DNA of 64,000 nucleotides from Flavobacteriales bacterium (lineage in GTDB: Bacteria; Bacteroidota; Bacteroidia; Flavobacteriales_F; PHOS-HE28): contig JADJQW010000002.1 in NCBI GenBank assembly GCA_016712535.1, positions 1,488,001 to 1,552,000 of the forward strand, in the 5' to 3' direction. Under the pieces are notes generated by a model. That model was not told where the DNA came from. It worked only from the letters and a program-made list of their open reading frames with translations, and made no database searches. The position numbers were made by a program, and so were the translations under genes. This document shows positions 52,895 through 61,405 of the stretch, one piece after another (within the stretch, counting starts at the first letter, position 1; each line of letters begins with the position of its first letter).

Positions 52895-53760
52895 AAGCAC
52901 TGAAGCGCACCGAGAAGATCGATCTGAAGAACCACCCGCACTACACAGAGAAGATCGTGCAGGAGATGATCGCAGTGGACCCCACGATCATCGGGCTGGG
53001 CGATCTGGTAATCAAGGACAAGGAGCGCATCCAACCCCGTGCCGGTCGGCTGGACCTGTTGATGCAGGACTCCGAGACAAACCGGCGCTACGAGATCGAG
53101 CTACAATTGGGGCGAACGGACGAGGCGCACATCATCCGCACCATCGAGTACTGGGACATCGAGCGGAGGCGCTATCCCCAATACGACCACTGCGCGGTGC
53201 TCATCGCCGAGGACATCACCAGCCGTTTCCTCAACGTGATCGGCCTCTTCAACGGCCACATCCCCATCATCGCTATCCAGATGAACGCCGTGAAAGTGGG
53301 CGACGAGATCGGCCTGGTCTTCACCAAGGTGTTGGACGAGATGCCGCTGGGCCTGCTGGACGAGGATGAAGAAGTAGCCGAAGTGACCGACCGGGATTAC
53401 TGGATCAAGCGGGGCACTCAGGCCACCGTGAAAATGGCGGATGAGGTATTGGAGATGATCTCCACGTTCGCTCCAGGTCACACCCTGAAGTACAACAAGT
53501 TCTACATCGGCCTCGCGAAGGATGGGCAGCCCCACAACTTCGTGATCTTCCGACCCAAGAAGAACTACTTGCGCATCGAGTTGGCGCTGCCCCGCACCGC
53601 CACAACCGATGAGATCATTGAGCAGGCCGACCTGGACGATATGGGCTACGACACCCGCTGGTCCAAGTACCGAATCCGACTAATCAAAGGCGACATCAAG
53701 AAGCACGAGGCGGTGCTGTTGAAGCTGATGAAGATGGCGGCGGAGAACAAGGGGGGGTAG
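52891..53760 (+). CDS. PD-(D/E)XK-like protein with DUF5655 C-terminus
   Basis: 289 residues. N-terminal nuclease-like core GRLDLLMQ (D55) then YEIELQLG (E68/E70, with Q72 where lysine is usual), followed by RTIEYWDIERRRYP. The C-terminal segment (FYIGLAKDGQPHNFVIF ... DMGYDTRWSKYRIRL) matches the DUF5655 pattern. Restriction-like function is likely but the E-x-Q variation could mean altered or lost activity. It lies between repeat copies B and C. Confidence 0.8.
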   Translation: MKALKRTEKIDLKNHPHYTEKIVQEMIAVDPTIIGLGDLVIKDKERIQPRAGRLDLLMQDSETNRRYEIELQLGRTDEAHIIRTIEYWDIERRRYPQYDHCAVLIAEDITSRFLNVIGLFNGHIPIIAIQMNAVKVGDEIGLVFTKVLDEMPLGLLDEDEEVAEVTDRDYWIKRGTQATVKMADEVLEMISTFAPGHTLKYNKFYIGLAKDGQPHNFVIFRPKKNYLRIELALPRTATTDEIIEQADLDDMGYDTRWSKYRIRLIKGDIKKHEAVLLKLMKMAAENKGG

Positions 53761-53841
53761 GTGAAGATTTGGATGTAGGGGTTGTCCGCAGCCGATGTTC
53801 GCGACAAAGGCTGCCCGTGGTTTTAGAGGATTTTAGTCTCC

Positions 53842-54072
53842 GCAGGGTCTCCACCAGTACCATAGCGCACCGAGTCCACCGTCTCAACCAACCCCTCCGC
53901 ATGGGTCTGCCGTCTTCGGCATCCCTGCGGTCTCGCGGATGGCACTCCTTGGAGTTCCCTTTCCTCGAGGATGAAGGCGCCTCAGGGTCCACTCACCACG
54001 CACAAGCCCATGAGCGGCGAGACCCATGCGGAGCCATGGCTACCTTCGCTGAAGACCTTGCGAGGCTGGAGG
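53842..54072 (+). repeat. Dispersed element, copy C (complete)
   Basis: Contains CCTCCGCATGGGTCTGCCGT near the left end and GGCGAGACCCATGCGGA near the right end: an inverted repeat of TCCGCATGGGTCT. Ends GGCTACCTTCGCTGAAGACC, TTGCGAGGCTGGAGG. Confidence 0.85.
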
Positions 54073-54190
54073 CAAGGAGATCGCACCCACATTCAAGTAT
54101 TGCTTGGGCAGCCGCAAGGAGTTCGAGTTGGACAAGGACGTAATTGTGGACTTCTGCAAGTTCGCCGCAATGTTCTTCAAGGAAGTCTGA
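54073..54190 (+). pseudogene. 3' gene remnant adjoining repeat copy C
   Basis: About 39 codons ending in a TGA at 54188-54190, coding a plausible tail (KEFELDKDVIVDFCKFAAMF). No start codon; upstream is the repeat. It seems to be the end of a gene whose beginning was lost where the element sits. Confidence 0.35.
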
Positions 54191-54196
54191 TAGGCC

Positions 54197-54754
54197 ATGC
54201 GCAGTACTGAGGATCTGATAGCGGCCGTTCACCGCCGCGTGGCACAGGTCGCCATAGGCCCCTCGGCATTGCGCAATCAGGGCGCGCCCGGGGTCGTGGA
54301 GGCGGCTCGGCGTTACTTCGAAGAGCAGGTCGAACTGCGGTCCTTCAGGCGTGCACTAGCTACAGACATAGCGTACCAAAGCTGGTTGAACAAGCATACG
54401 GCCGCGTTGATGCAGGCCTTTCCACGCGGAGCGCGGCATTGGGGCGCAGCCCGTAAGGCATTGAATCTCTTCTGCCGGGATGTGTGCTGCAACACCTTGT
54501 TGGCCGGGGAGGTCGGGCTCCCATCATCACCGAAGGCGTTCAATCAATCCGTTCGATGGCTGGAGGTGCCGTTGGACAAGGATGTCGCGCTCGGCATCCG
54601 CGAGCAGGACCCGTCACTCCCGAGGTGGCCCGGAATCCGGCACGTGAAGCCGAGTGAGAGCGTCGCTTACCAGCAAGCCGCCTTGGCATACGCCAAACGG
54701 CTGGGCACCGCGCGCATCAACCTCGACTTGGTTCTTTGGCGTGCAGCGAAGTGA
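54197..54754 (+). CDS. Hypothetical helical protein
   Basis: 185 residues, almost all helical by pattern (LIAAVHRRVAQVA; LNKHTAALMQAFPRGARHWG; RKALNLFCRDVCCNTLLAG). No family recognised and no catalytic motif. It lies between repeat copies C and D, which makes it look like the payload of a small exchangeable module. Confidence 0.6.
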   Translation: MRSTEDLIAAVHRRVAQVAIGPSALRNQGAPGVVEAARRYFEEQVELRSFRRALATDIAYQSWLNKHTAALMQAFPRGARHWGAARKALNLFCRDVCCNTLLAGEVGLPSSPKAFNQSVRWLEVPLDKDVALGIREQDPSLPRWPGIRHVKPSESVAYQQAALAYAKRLGTARINLDLVLWRAAK

Positions 54755-54770
54755 TTGGAATTTCTTCTCT

Positions 54771-54909
54771 GCAGGTCTCCGCCGACATGCTAGCGCACCG
54801 CAATGGCCGTCCCGGCCAAGCTCCTCCGCATGGGTCTGCCGTCTTCGGCGTCCCTGCGGCTTCGAGCATGGCACACCATGGAGTTCCCTTTCCTCGAGGA
54901 TGAACGTGC
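54771..54909 (+). repeat. Dispersed element, copy D (left half)
   Basis: Has GCAGGTCTCC, CCTCCGCATGGGTCTGCCGT, CTTCGGCGTCCCTGCGGCTTCGA and TTCCTCGAGGATGA; the right half is missing. It abuts the 3' end of the following minus-strand gene. Confidence 0.8.
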
Positions 54910-54912
54910 CTC

Positions 54913-55284
54913 TCACCCCTTCACCCGCTCCTTCAGTTCCTCTTCGCTCAGGCTCCATTCGCGGCCGGGCCTGCTGCCCTCGATGCGGTAGAAGAAGCAG
55001 CCGCGCTCGAAGCTCCACTTGCGCTGCACGATGCGGCGGCGCACCATGGGGCCGAGCTGCACGTAGGCGCCGGTGCTGAAGGCGGCGTGGGCCAGCATGG
55101 CGCGCACGATATCGGCCTGGCTCACATTCCAGTGGATGTGCAGCGGCTCGTTGGGCGGCTTGACGTGGATGGTGTACACCCAATGCAGCACGGGGTGCGG
55201 CCCGCGCCACACGATGGGCCACACGCCCTGGGCCCAGGGCACCAGGCCATGCACCGGGCAGGGGGTGCTGGGCAGCGACGGCAT
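54913..55284 (-). CDS. Hypothetical protein, possibly degraded
   Basis: 124 residues if started at the ATG at 55284. The C-terminal 90 residues have a natural look (VLHWVYTIHVKPPNEPLHIH; FSTGAYVQLGPMVRRRIVQ; LSEEELKERV). The upstream part of the open frame (to 55515) is arginine/cysteine-rich and implausible, so the real start is unclear or the gene is truncated. No family recognised. Confidence 0.4.
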   Translation of the reverse strand: MPSLPSTPCPVHGLVPWAQGVWPIVWRGPHPVLHWVYTIHVKPPNEPLHIHWNVSQADIVRAMLAHAAFSTGAYVQLGPMVRRRIVQRKWSFERGCFFYRIEGSRPGREWSLSEEELKERVKG

Positions 55285-55660
55285 TCGCGTCAAAGTCGGG
55301 GCCCAGAAAGAACAACGGGCGAGCGGTGGCGCAGCGGCGAGTTTTGAACAGGGGAGGCGAGCGTGCGCTGGTTGCTGCGCCGCGCCACCCGCCTGCCGCG
55401 CTTGCACGGCTCCTTCGCGTTGGCAGCACCGGCTGCAGCATCCCTTGGTACGTGGAGCAGCAGCGCGCGTCCGCTGCTTCTTCCTTCTTCTCGTATGGAA
55501 CGAGCGACCCGGCAACGGGGCGTTCGTTCAATGGCCGGGCGTGTTGCGCTCGTTCACGCGCGCATGCTGAGCTCCAGCTGTTCGACTATTGCGTGCAGGA
55601 TGGGCTCCGATCTACTCCGCCTCCATCGAGTCTTCCGCTCCGCATCGGCAGCAGTGCGAG
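55285..55660. other. 376-base stretch without a confident gene
   Basis: Frames here are GC-skew artefacts; no signal peptide or motif. May be decayed coding sequence upstream of the gene at 54913-55284. Confidence 0.4.
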
Positions 55661-56128
55661 CTAGGATTCCTTCTCGCGCAGGAAGATGAGATCGGCCTTG
55701 CTGCGATCATCCTCACCCAGTATGAGGCTGTCGGCGGTGATGAGCACGATGCGCAAGCTGCTGCTCTTGCTGTCCTTTGAGGAACTCGCATCGGGCGAAG
55801 TGTTGAGGATCGCGCCATCATTCGCGAGTTGATAGGATCCGCGCTCCAAGTTCCTCCCGAACTCATCGGTGAGCTCCATATCCATTGAATAGGTGCCATC
55901 CTTGAAGAAACTGTAGCGCAAGCTCTGGAATTGGTTCTGCATCATTGCGAATTGAGCTTGATCACTCTCATTCATTTGAATCTTGGCTGCCTCCGGCAAT
56001 CTCATCTTCTCGAACCTCCATTTGCCGAGGATCAGTTCAGAGGGGGCTTTTGATGGTACGCTTCCCGTGCAAGCCACGAAGGCAAATGCTGTTAGGAAGA
56101 AAGTCAAATAGGTCAGGGTGGGTTTCAT
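55661..56128 (-). CDS. Lipocalin-like lipoprotein
   Basis: 155 residues with a lipoprotein signal (TFFLTAFAFVAC, cysteine 20). The mature part begins a lipocalin-like pattern (ELILGKWRFEKM ... FFKDGTYSMDME ... YQLANDGAILNT), common in Bacteroidota lipoproteins. Lower GC than its neighbours. Function unknown. Confidence 0.8.
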   Translation of the reverse strand: MKPTLTYLTFFLTAFAFVACTGSVPSKAPSELILGKWRFEKMRLPEAAKIQMNESDQAQFAMMQNQFQSLRYSFFKDGTYSMDMELTDEFGRNLERGSYQLANDGAILNTSPDASSSKDSKSSSLRIVLITADSLILGEDDRSKADLIFLREKES

Positions 56129-56257
56129 GGCAGGAATGTGAGAGCAAGATAGGATTCTGGTGGTACTGCCAAATTCAAGGTCAATGTTATTTGGTCCCTA
56201 TGGCGCTCATGGTCACATTGGTCAATTCGCGTGAAACAAGGGGTATAGGCCGAGCAT

Positions 56258-56935
56258 TCATGGCGCCGTTCGCCAAGTTCCAAGTGCCTTATAGAGGTGC
56301 CCCGCCACCGTATCCTCACCGGTCATCAGTCGAATGCAATCGCGTACTGCATCGAAATCAATGCTTCGGAAGGAATCAACTGGGACTGGTCTGGGCTGAA
56401 TGATCGCCAATTCGATACTGTGGTTGGCGCGATCCTTAGACGGTGGACCCTCAGCTTCGTTCAGCTCTAGGCGCTTATCCATCAGTCCTGCATCAATGAA
56501 TTGCTGGATCAAAGCGTCGTACTTCCTCTTGCTTCGTGAAGCACTCCTCAAATCCAATGCGCCTTTCAGCAATGCATCAAGCCCCTTCCGCTTTGCCACC
56601 CTCATGTTCTCGAGTTGATCAGCACGCACGGAGGAATGGTCAGTCTTCAACTCAAGGAGTACACACACCTTCCGCTTGCTGTCGAAGCACGCATAGTCGA
56701 CCTTGACGGAAAGATTTCGTTGTCGCTTCGGCGCGTCGGGATACATGGTGCCGACCCGGAGCGGGAATTCCGGAACAATCAAATCGAATTCGTGGCCCGA
56801 ATAGCAGTGCCGTAGGATGTCCTTCAAGTAGAGCGCGAAGAAGATGTCCACACGTCGTTCGAGCTGATAATTGGGGAATGTCCTCCATTCTGTGAGGAGT
56901 GAGAAGAGTTGTTCAATGCGCTGCTCAATGGTCAT
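56258..56935 (-). CDS. PD-(D/E)XK nuclease-like protein
   Basis: 225 residues. D80 (LSVKVDYACF), E95 and K97 (VLLELKTDHSS) form the PD-(D/E)XK core after a helical N-terminus (YQLERRVDIFFALYLKDILR); helix with QLENMRVAKRKGLDALL follows. This is a predicted nuclease of a family I cannot name. Divergent from the DUF2779 gene downstream. Confidence 0.75.
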   Translation of the reverse strand: MTIEQRIEQLFSLLTEWRTFPNYQLERRVDIFFALYLKDILRHCYSGHEFDLIVPEFPLRVGTMYPDAPKRQRNLSVKVDYACFDSKRKVCVLLELKTDHSSVRADQLENMRVAKRKGLDALLKGALDLRSASRSKRKYDALIQQFIDAGLMDKRLELNEAEGPPSKDRANHSIELAIIQPRPVPVDSFRSIDFDAVRDCIRLMTGEDTVAGHLYKALGTWRTAP

Positions 56936-57015
56936 GCTATTGGGTTCACGGGTGCAACCGGTCAGGAGCGAACTTAGCAGACGAACCCACGATTAGAGCC
57001 GGCAGATCATTCCCC

Positions 57016-58497
57016 ATGCACCTCCTCTCCAAATCCACCTACATGCGGGGCCGCCAATGCCCCAAGGCCTTGTGGCTGTACAAGCACCGGCGCGAGCTGC
57101 TGCCGCCGGTTGATGCGGCGCGCCAGGCCATCTACGACACCGGCACGGAGGTGGGGCTCCTGGCCCAGCAGCTCTTCCCCGGCGGGGTGGACTGCACGCC
57201 GGAGTCGCCCACCGATTTCGCGCCGGCCATTGCCGCCACGCAGCGCGCCATCGCGGACGGCGCGCCGGTGATCTACGAGGCCGCCTTCCTGCACGAGGGC
57301 GTGCTGGCCGCGCTGGACATCCTGGTGAAGGACACCGATGGCTGGAAGGCCTACGAGGTGAAGAGCAGCACCAGCGCCAAGGAATACCAATGGCACGATG
57401 CGGCGCTGCAGGCGCATGTGATCGAGGGCTGCGGGATCGCATTGGCGGACGTGAGCATCGTGCACCTCAACAACCAGTACGTGCGGCAGGGCGCCATCGA
57501 CGTGCGTCAGCTCTTCGGCATCACCACCGTGAAGCACCTCGTGGATGCGGAGCGCAAGGACGTGCCCGCGCGCATCGCCGCGCTCAAGGCCGCGCTCCAA
57601 CAGCCCGAAGCCCCGGAGGTGGACATCGGCCCGCACTGCTCCTCACCGTTCGAATGCGACTTCATGCACCATTGCTGGGCGCATGTGCCGAAGGAGGGGA
57701 GCGTGTTCGAGCTCACGCGCGCCATGGGCAGGGATTGGGTCCTTTACCAGCGCGGCATCCTGCTGCTGAAGAATATCCCCGATGGCGAGCCGCTCACCGC
57801 AGCGCAACAGCGGCAGGTGGACGGCGCGAAGCACGGCACCGCCACGATCGACCGTCACGCCTTGCGCCGCTGGCTTGGCGAGCTGCGCTACCCGCTGCAT
57901 CACCTCGACTTCGAGACGATCATGCCGGCCGTGCCGCTCTTCGACGGCACGCGGCCCTTCCAGCAACTGCCCTTCCAGTACAGCCTGCACGTGCAGCACG
58001 CATCAGGTGCGGAACCGCTGCACAGCGCCTTCCTCGCCGATGGCACGGGCGATCCGCGCGAGGCCTTCGTGCAACGCCTGCTCGCGGACATCGGTCCGGA
58101 GGGCGACATCCTCGCGTACAATGCGCCCTTCGAGGTCTCGCGCATCAAGGAATTGGCGCGCGATCTTCCGCAGCATGCTGATTCCTTGCTTGCATTGCTT
58201 ACGCGCGTAAGAGACTTGCACACGCCCTTCAAGGCGGGCTGGTACGCGGTGCCGGGCATGAATGGCCGCACGAGCATCAAGGTGGTGCTGCCCGCGCTGG
58301 TACCGGACTTGAGCTACCAGGACCTCGCCGTGCAGGAGGGCGACACCGCCAGCCGCCTCTTCCTGCAACAGCTCAACGGCCACTATGCAGGTGACCCCGC
58401 GCAGCTGCGCGCTGACCTGCTGGCCTATTGCGGGATGGATACGCTGGCGATGGTGAAGGTGCTCGGCGTGTTGGAGCGCGTGGTAGCTTGGGTGTGA
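57016..58497 (+). CDS. DUF2779 protein: Cas4-like PD-(D/E)XK plus DEDD exonuclease
   Basis: 493 residues from the ATG at 57016. N-terminal Cas4-like nuclease: C15 (RGRQCPKALW), D101, E114-x-K116 (AYEVKSSTS), and a three-cysteine cluster (PHCSSPFECDFMHHCW), together enough for a 4Fe-4S cluster. C-terminal DUF2779 exonuclease: HLDFETIMPAV (DxE), AYNAPFEVSRIKEL, and AYCGMDTLAMV (YxxxDT). The upstream open frame to 56899 has no features. Confidence 0.9.
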   Translation: MHLLSKSTYMRGRQCPKALWLYKHRRELLPPVDAARQAIYDTGTEVGLLAQQLFPGGVDCTPESPTDFAPAIAATQRAIADGAPVIYEAAFLHEGVLAALDILVKDTDGWKAYEVKSSTSAKEYQWHDAALQAHVIEGCGIALADVSIVHLNNQYVRQGAIDVRQLFGITTVKHLVDAERKDVPARIAALKAALQQPEAPEVDIGPHCSSPFECDFMHHCWAHVPKEGSVFELTRAMGRDWVLYQRGILLLKNIPDGEPLTAAQQRQVDGAKHGTATIDRHALRRWLGELRYPLHHLDFETIMPAVPLFDGTRPFQQLPFQYSLHVQHASGAEPLHSAFLADGTGDPREAFVQRLLADIGPEGDILAYNAPFEVSRIKELARDLPQHADSLLALLTRVRDLHTPFKAGWYAVPGMNGRTSIKVVLPALVPDLSYQDLAVQEGDTASRLFLQQLNGHYAGDPAQLRADLLAYCGMDTLAMVKVLGVLERVVAWV

Positions 58498-58563
58498 TGT
58501 GAGGAGGACGCCGACGTTCGGCTGCACGGGGAGCAGTGCGCTCGTATCCCCGCGCGCTCCAGG

Positions 58564-58815
58564 ATGTCTTCTGAACAGAACGCCGATTCAGAGGATCCCT
58601 TGCCGCGAAGCCTCCACTTATCTTTGAGCGACAACACGCAGGCGATGGTGTACACAGTGACCAAGAGGACCCCGAAAAGGCGGGCAGGTGCGGTGCTGAA
58701 ACGCGCAGCCAAGCGAGCGCGCAAACCCGGTGCGGACTTCAGCGACCTGGTGGGCACGGCGCCCTTGCACAAGGACCCAGTGAAGTTCCAACGCGCGCTC
58801 CGCGATGAGGAATGA
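58564..58815 (+). CDS. Putative antitoxin of a VapBC-type pair
   Basis: 83 residues, acidic N-terminus, basic middle (KRTPKRRAGAVLKRAAKRARK), C-terminal helix. Overlaps the PIN gene by 11 bases. A DNA-binding antitoxin is likely by position. The lysine/arginine block is stronger than in typical VapB antitoxins. Confidence 0.7.
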   Translation: MSSEQNADSEDPLPRSLHLSLSDNTQAMVYTVTKRTPKRRAGAVLKRAAKRARKPGADFSDLVGTAPLHKDPVKFQRALRDEE

Positions 58816-59176
58816 GCGCGTAGCCATCGATACCAACATCCTGCTCTACATCCTGGGCGGCGACAAGTCTCTGGCGTCGCTGCTAGCTGGCAAGGATGTG
58901 GTGGCCAGCGCCATGGTGCGCATGGAGGCCATGGTGTATCACGGTAAGGACCCGGACCACCTGGATCGGGTGCACGCATTCCTGCTGCGCTGCGAGTTGG
59001 AAGAGATCCACCGGGCCGTGCAGGATTGCGCGGTTGACCTGCGCCTGCGACACAAGTTGAAGCTCCCCGATGCCATCATTGCAGCGACGGCCATTCATCT
59101 CGGCATACCGCTGATCACGGCCGATAAGAGCTTCGGGAAGCTCAAGCCGGAGTTCGAGGTGGTGGTCTATTCTTGA
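58805..59176 (+). CDS. vapC: PIN-domain ribonuclease toxin (VapC-like)
   Basis: 123 residues. PIN acidic residues: AIDTNILLYIL (first D), RMEAMVYH (E), LKLPDAIIAATA (D), and LITADKSF (D). These cut RNA with Mg2+ as VapC toxins do. Coupled to the antitoxin gene just upstream. Confidence 0.92.
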   Translation: MRNERVAIDTNILLYILGGDKSLASLLAGKDVVASAMVRMEAMVYHGKDPDHLDRVHAFLLRCELEEIHRAVQDCAVDLRLRHKLKLPDAIIAATAIHLGIPLITADKSFGKLKPEFEVVVYS

Positions 59177-59337
59177 CGGGGTCCTGGTTGATGGACATCT
59201 GAAATGCCGGTCGCGTTGGGTGCTTATGTGGCGCTCAGTCACGCGCGCACGCTGACCGCCTCGCCCTGCAGCGCATGCCACAGCAGCAAGTTGGCCCACT
59301 GCGCATCGTGGACCTCCCTGCCTTGGAGGACCTGCAC

Positions 59338-60087
59338 CTAGGCCCTCGCCCGCATCACCTCCAGGAAACCCTGCACCACGGCCTTCACCCGCGCATAGCC
59401 TGCCGATGGGCGATCGCTGCCGGGCTGCAGGTAGAGGTCCCGGTTGACCTCGAGCATGATGGAGCGCACCCGTGCATCGCGCTGGTAGTGCTCCAAGGGC
59501 ACCAGCGCGCCCCGGTAGGGACGGTCCACCCACAGGCTATGGCCCTGCTGCGCGAAATAGGCGCGCGCGGCCTCCACCAGTTCCGGCGGCGTGTGGAAGG
59601 CATCGGTGCCGATGTTGTAGTCCGGGCGCTCGGGGTCCTGGTCCAAGTCGCGGCGCAGCGGGCGGCCGGGGTAGGAGTGGCAATCGATGAGGGTGGCGCG
59701 GCCGTGCTGCGCCAGGGCGGCGTTCACGGCGTCGGAGAGCCGCTGGTGGTGCGGTGCGTAGCAGCTGCGCAGGATCCGTTCCCGCAGGGCGGGCTCTACG
59801 CGGCGCATGGCGCGGCCATCGTCGGTGTGCGTGTAGCATACCCCCATGCCCACCTGTGCCATCACTTCCTGCGCATCGTCGGCGAAGCGCTCCGGGTCGC
59901 AGAAGATGCGCGAGAAGGGCGCCACCACGGCGATGTCCTGCGCGTTGCCGAAGAGCTCGTCCGTATGCCAGTCGGTGAGGAGGAGCTGTTCGGCGCGCAG
60001 GCTGTCGTCGTCGAGCAGGTAGCCATCGCGGAACGGGATGACGGTGGAAGCGTGCGGGATGTGGAGGATGAGCGGTGGGTGTTGCAT
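59338..60087 (-). CDS. N-formylglutamate amidohydrolase family protein
   Basis: 249 residues from the ATG at 60087. HIPHASTVIP (Zn ligand H), DWHTDEL, the SRIFCDPERF block, LIDCHSYPGRPL, and MLEVNRDLYL match the FGase family. Such enzymes deformylate N-formylglutamate in histidine degradation, though no other hut genes are near, so a different substrate is possible. An upstream start at 60147 adds unrelated residues. Confidence 0.9.
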   Translation of the reverse strand: MQHPPLILHIPHASTVIPFRDGYLLDDDSLRAEQLLLTDWHTDELFGNAQDIAVVAPFSRIFCDPERFADDAQEVMAQVGMGVCYTHTDDGRAMRRVEPALRERILRSCYAPHHQRLSDAVNAALAQHGRATLIDCHSYPGRPLRRDLDQDPERPDYNIGTDAFHTPPELVEAARAYFAQQGHSLWVDRPYRGALVPLEHYQRDARVRSIMLEVNRDLYLQPGSDRPSAGYARVKAVVQGFLEVMRARA

Positions 60088-60216
60088 GGGTGCGGTTGAT
60101 CGGTGTGCATGAAGTGGTGCGCTGCTCAGTGGATTCGCGCATCGCACATCGACAGGGTCCTCTTCGAGAGACCCTGTCGGGGCATAGTGCGCTGGTCAGT
60201 GGCTTCGCGCGCGTGA

Positions 60217-60741
60217 CTAGACGTTGACGCCATGAGCCCGCACGTCCACCGTTTCCCCTTGCAGTGCGTGCCACAGCAGCACGTTGGCTTGGTGCTCGGC
60301 GTGGGCATTCACGTAGGGCTCCTGCCAGGTCAGCGGAGGGGGGATCCCTTGCGTGCTGAGCTCCAGTCGTTCGGCCTGTGCGTGCAGGGTGCGCTCATCG
60401 AGCGGCGCATAGTGGCGCAGGGCGTCGCGCAGCAGGAGGGTGAAGCGCGCGAGCTGCCGCTCATCGGCGCGCAGCGCCTCGAGCACCGTGGGCAGCGCCT
60501 GCTCCAGGTAGCGGCCCGTGCGGAGCAGCATCGCCAGCAGCTCTTGCGCGTGCAGGGGCCCGTTGGGCCCGAGGTAGCCCACGCCCTTCGCGGCGTACCC
60601 GGGCACATTGGCGATGGCGAAGAGCCAGCGGTAGGGGTGGGTGATGGTGACCTCGATGCGGTGCACCGTGCGGAGGGTGATGCGGCCGGTGACCTGCTCG
60701 CCATCGATGAGGGCGGTAACGACTTCCTGTGCTTCGCTCAT
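60217..60741 (-). CDS. Hypothetical protein
   Basis: 174 residues from the ATG at 60741 (MSEAQEVVTALIDGEQVTG). N-terminal beta-rich part (ITLRTVHRIEVTITHPYRWLF) and a helical C-terminus. No recognised family. Immediately upstream of the amidohydrolase gene on the same strand, so probably cotranscribed with it. Confidence 0.65.
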   Translation of the reverse strand: MSEAQEVVTALIDGEQVTGRITLRTVHRIEVTITHPYRWLFAIANVPGYAAKGVGYLGPNGPLHAQELLAMLLRTGRYLEQALPTVLEALRADERQLARFTLLLRDALRHYAPLDERTLHAQAERLELSTQGIPPPLTWQEPYVNAHAEHQANVLLWHALQGETVDVRAHGVNV

Positions 60742-60969
60742 GGTGTTGGGTGTTGGTGAAGCACCCGAACGCCCGCCTCTTGGAGGTCCACGACGCGCAA
60801 CGGTCCCTGGTTCGACTTTTTTTGACCGGGCCGGTCCGCATCGTTCTCCCACCGTGGCGTCGAAGCTCGGTTGGGGGTCCGCCTTGCAGCGGACGCTCGG
60901 GATGCAGGGGCGAAAGTAATGCGCGCGTCGCGCAATGCCATAGGATGATGAAGTCGCGGCACGCGCGCG

Positions 60970-61150
60970 GCAGGCTGCGCGCGGCGGCTGTCCGTCATCT
61001 TGCTCGCGCGTGCTTGCTCGCGGAAGGCTGCGTGCGATGGTGTCCGTCATCCAACTCGCGAGTGCTTGCTCGCGGCAGGCTGCGCGCGCGGGCGACCGTC
61101 ATCAAGCTCGCGCGTGCTTGCTCGCGGCAGGATGCGTGCGGTGGCTGTCC
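60970..61150 (+). repeat. GC-rich tandem repeat, about 51 bp per unit
   Basis: GCTTGCTCGCGG recurs at 61012, 61063 and 61115 (51-52 bases apart) with GTCCGTCATC in each unit; about three and a half copies, degenerate. Confidence 0.7.
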
Positions 61151-61240
61151 ACGGCCTGCGCGGGCGCGCCCAACTCGGGGAGCTCGTGCTGCGGGCCTGT
61201 GCGAGTTGGGCAGCGACTTGGCCGTGGCGGCTTTTTGGCT

Positions 61241-61266
61241 CCACCTTTTTGCCGCCAAAAAGGTGG
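61241..61266. terminator. Perfect 10-bp hairpin with T/A tracts
   Basis: CCACCTTTTT / AAAAAGGTGG around loop GCCGCC. It looks like a bidirectional terminator, but no gene ends very close by on the plus strand; the nearest coding ends are the minus-strand genes. Confidence 0.5.
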
Positions 61267-61405
61267 AAAGAGAATTATAAGATTAATGGGTTCTCTCACT
61301 GAATGAAGAGCCTGCTCATCAATCGAAGAAGCACTTGTGAAACCAGCGCCTGCGCCGAACAGGTGGCTTTCACCGCACGCAATGGCAGTTCGGGCCCAGT
61401 TTCCA

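Larger units (their letters stand above)
53761..54196. other. 436-base stretch with repeat copy C and a gene remnant
   Basis: Copy C spans 53842-54072. From 54073 to 54190 the plus strand carries a stop-terminated frame ending FCKFAAMFFKEV, with no start, that looks like the 3' end of a lost gene. Confidence 0.55.

Noticed and set aside
54614..55531. 305-residue open frame on the minus strand across repeat copy D.
   Set aside because: Reads through the repeat and through another gene's territory; arginine/alanine-rich without motifs.
56899..57015. N-terminal extension of the DUF2779 protein.
   Set aside because: The 39 extra residues have no motif and overlap the promoter region of the divergent gene; the Cas4-like start is at 57016.
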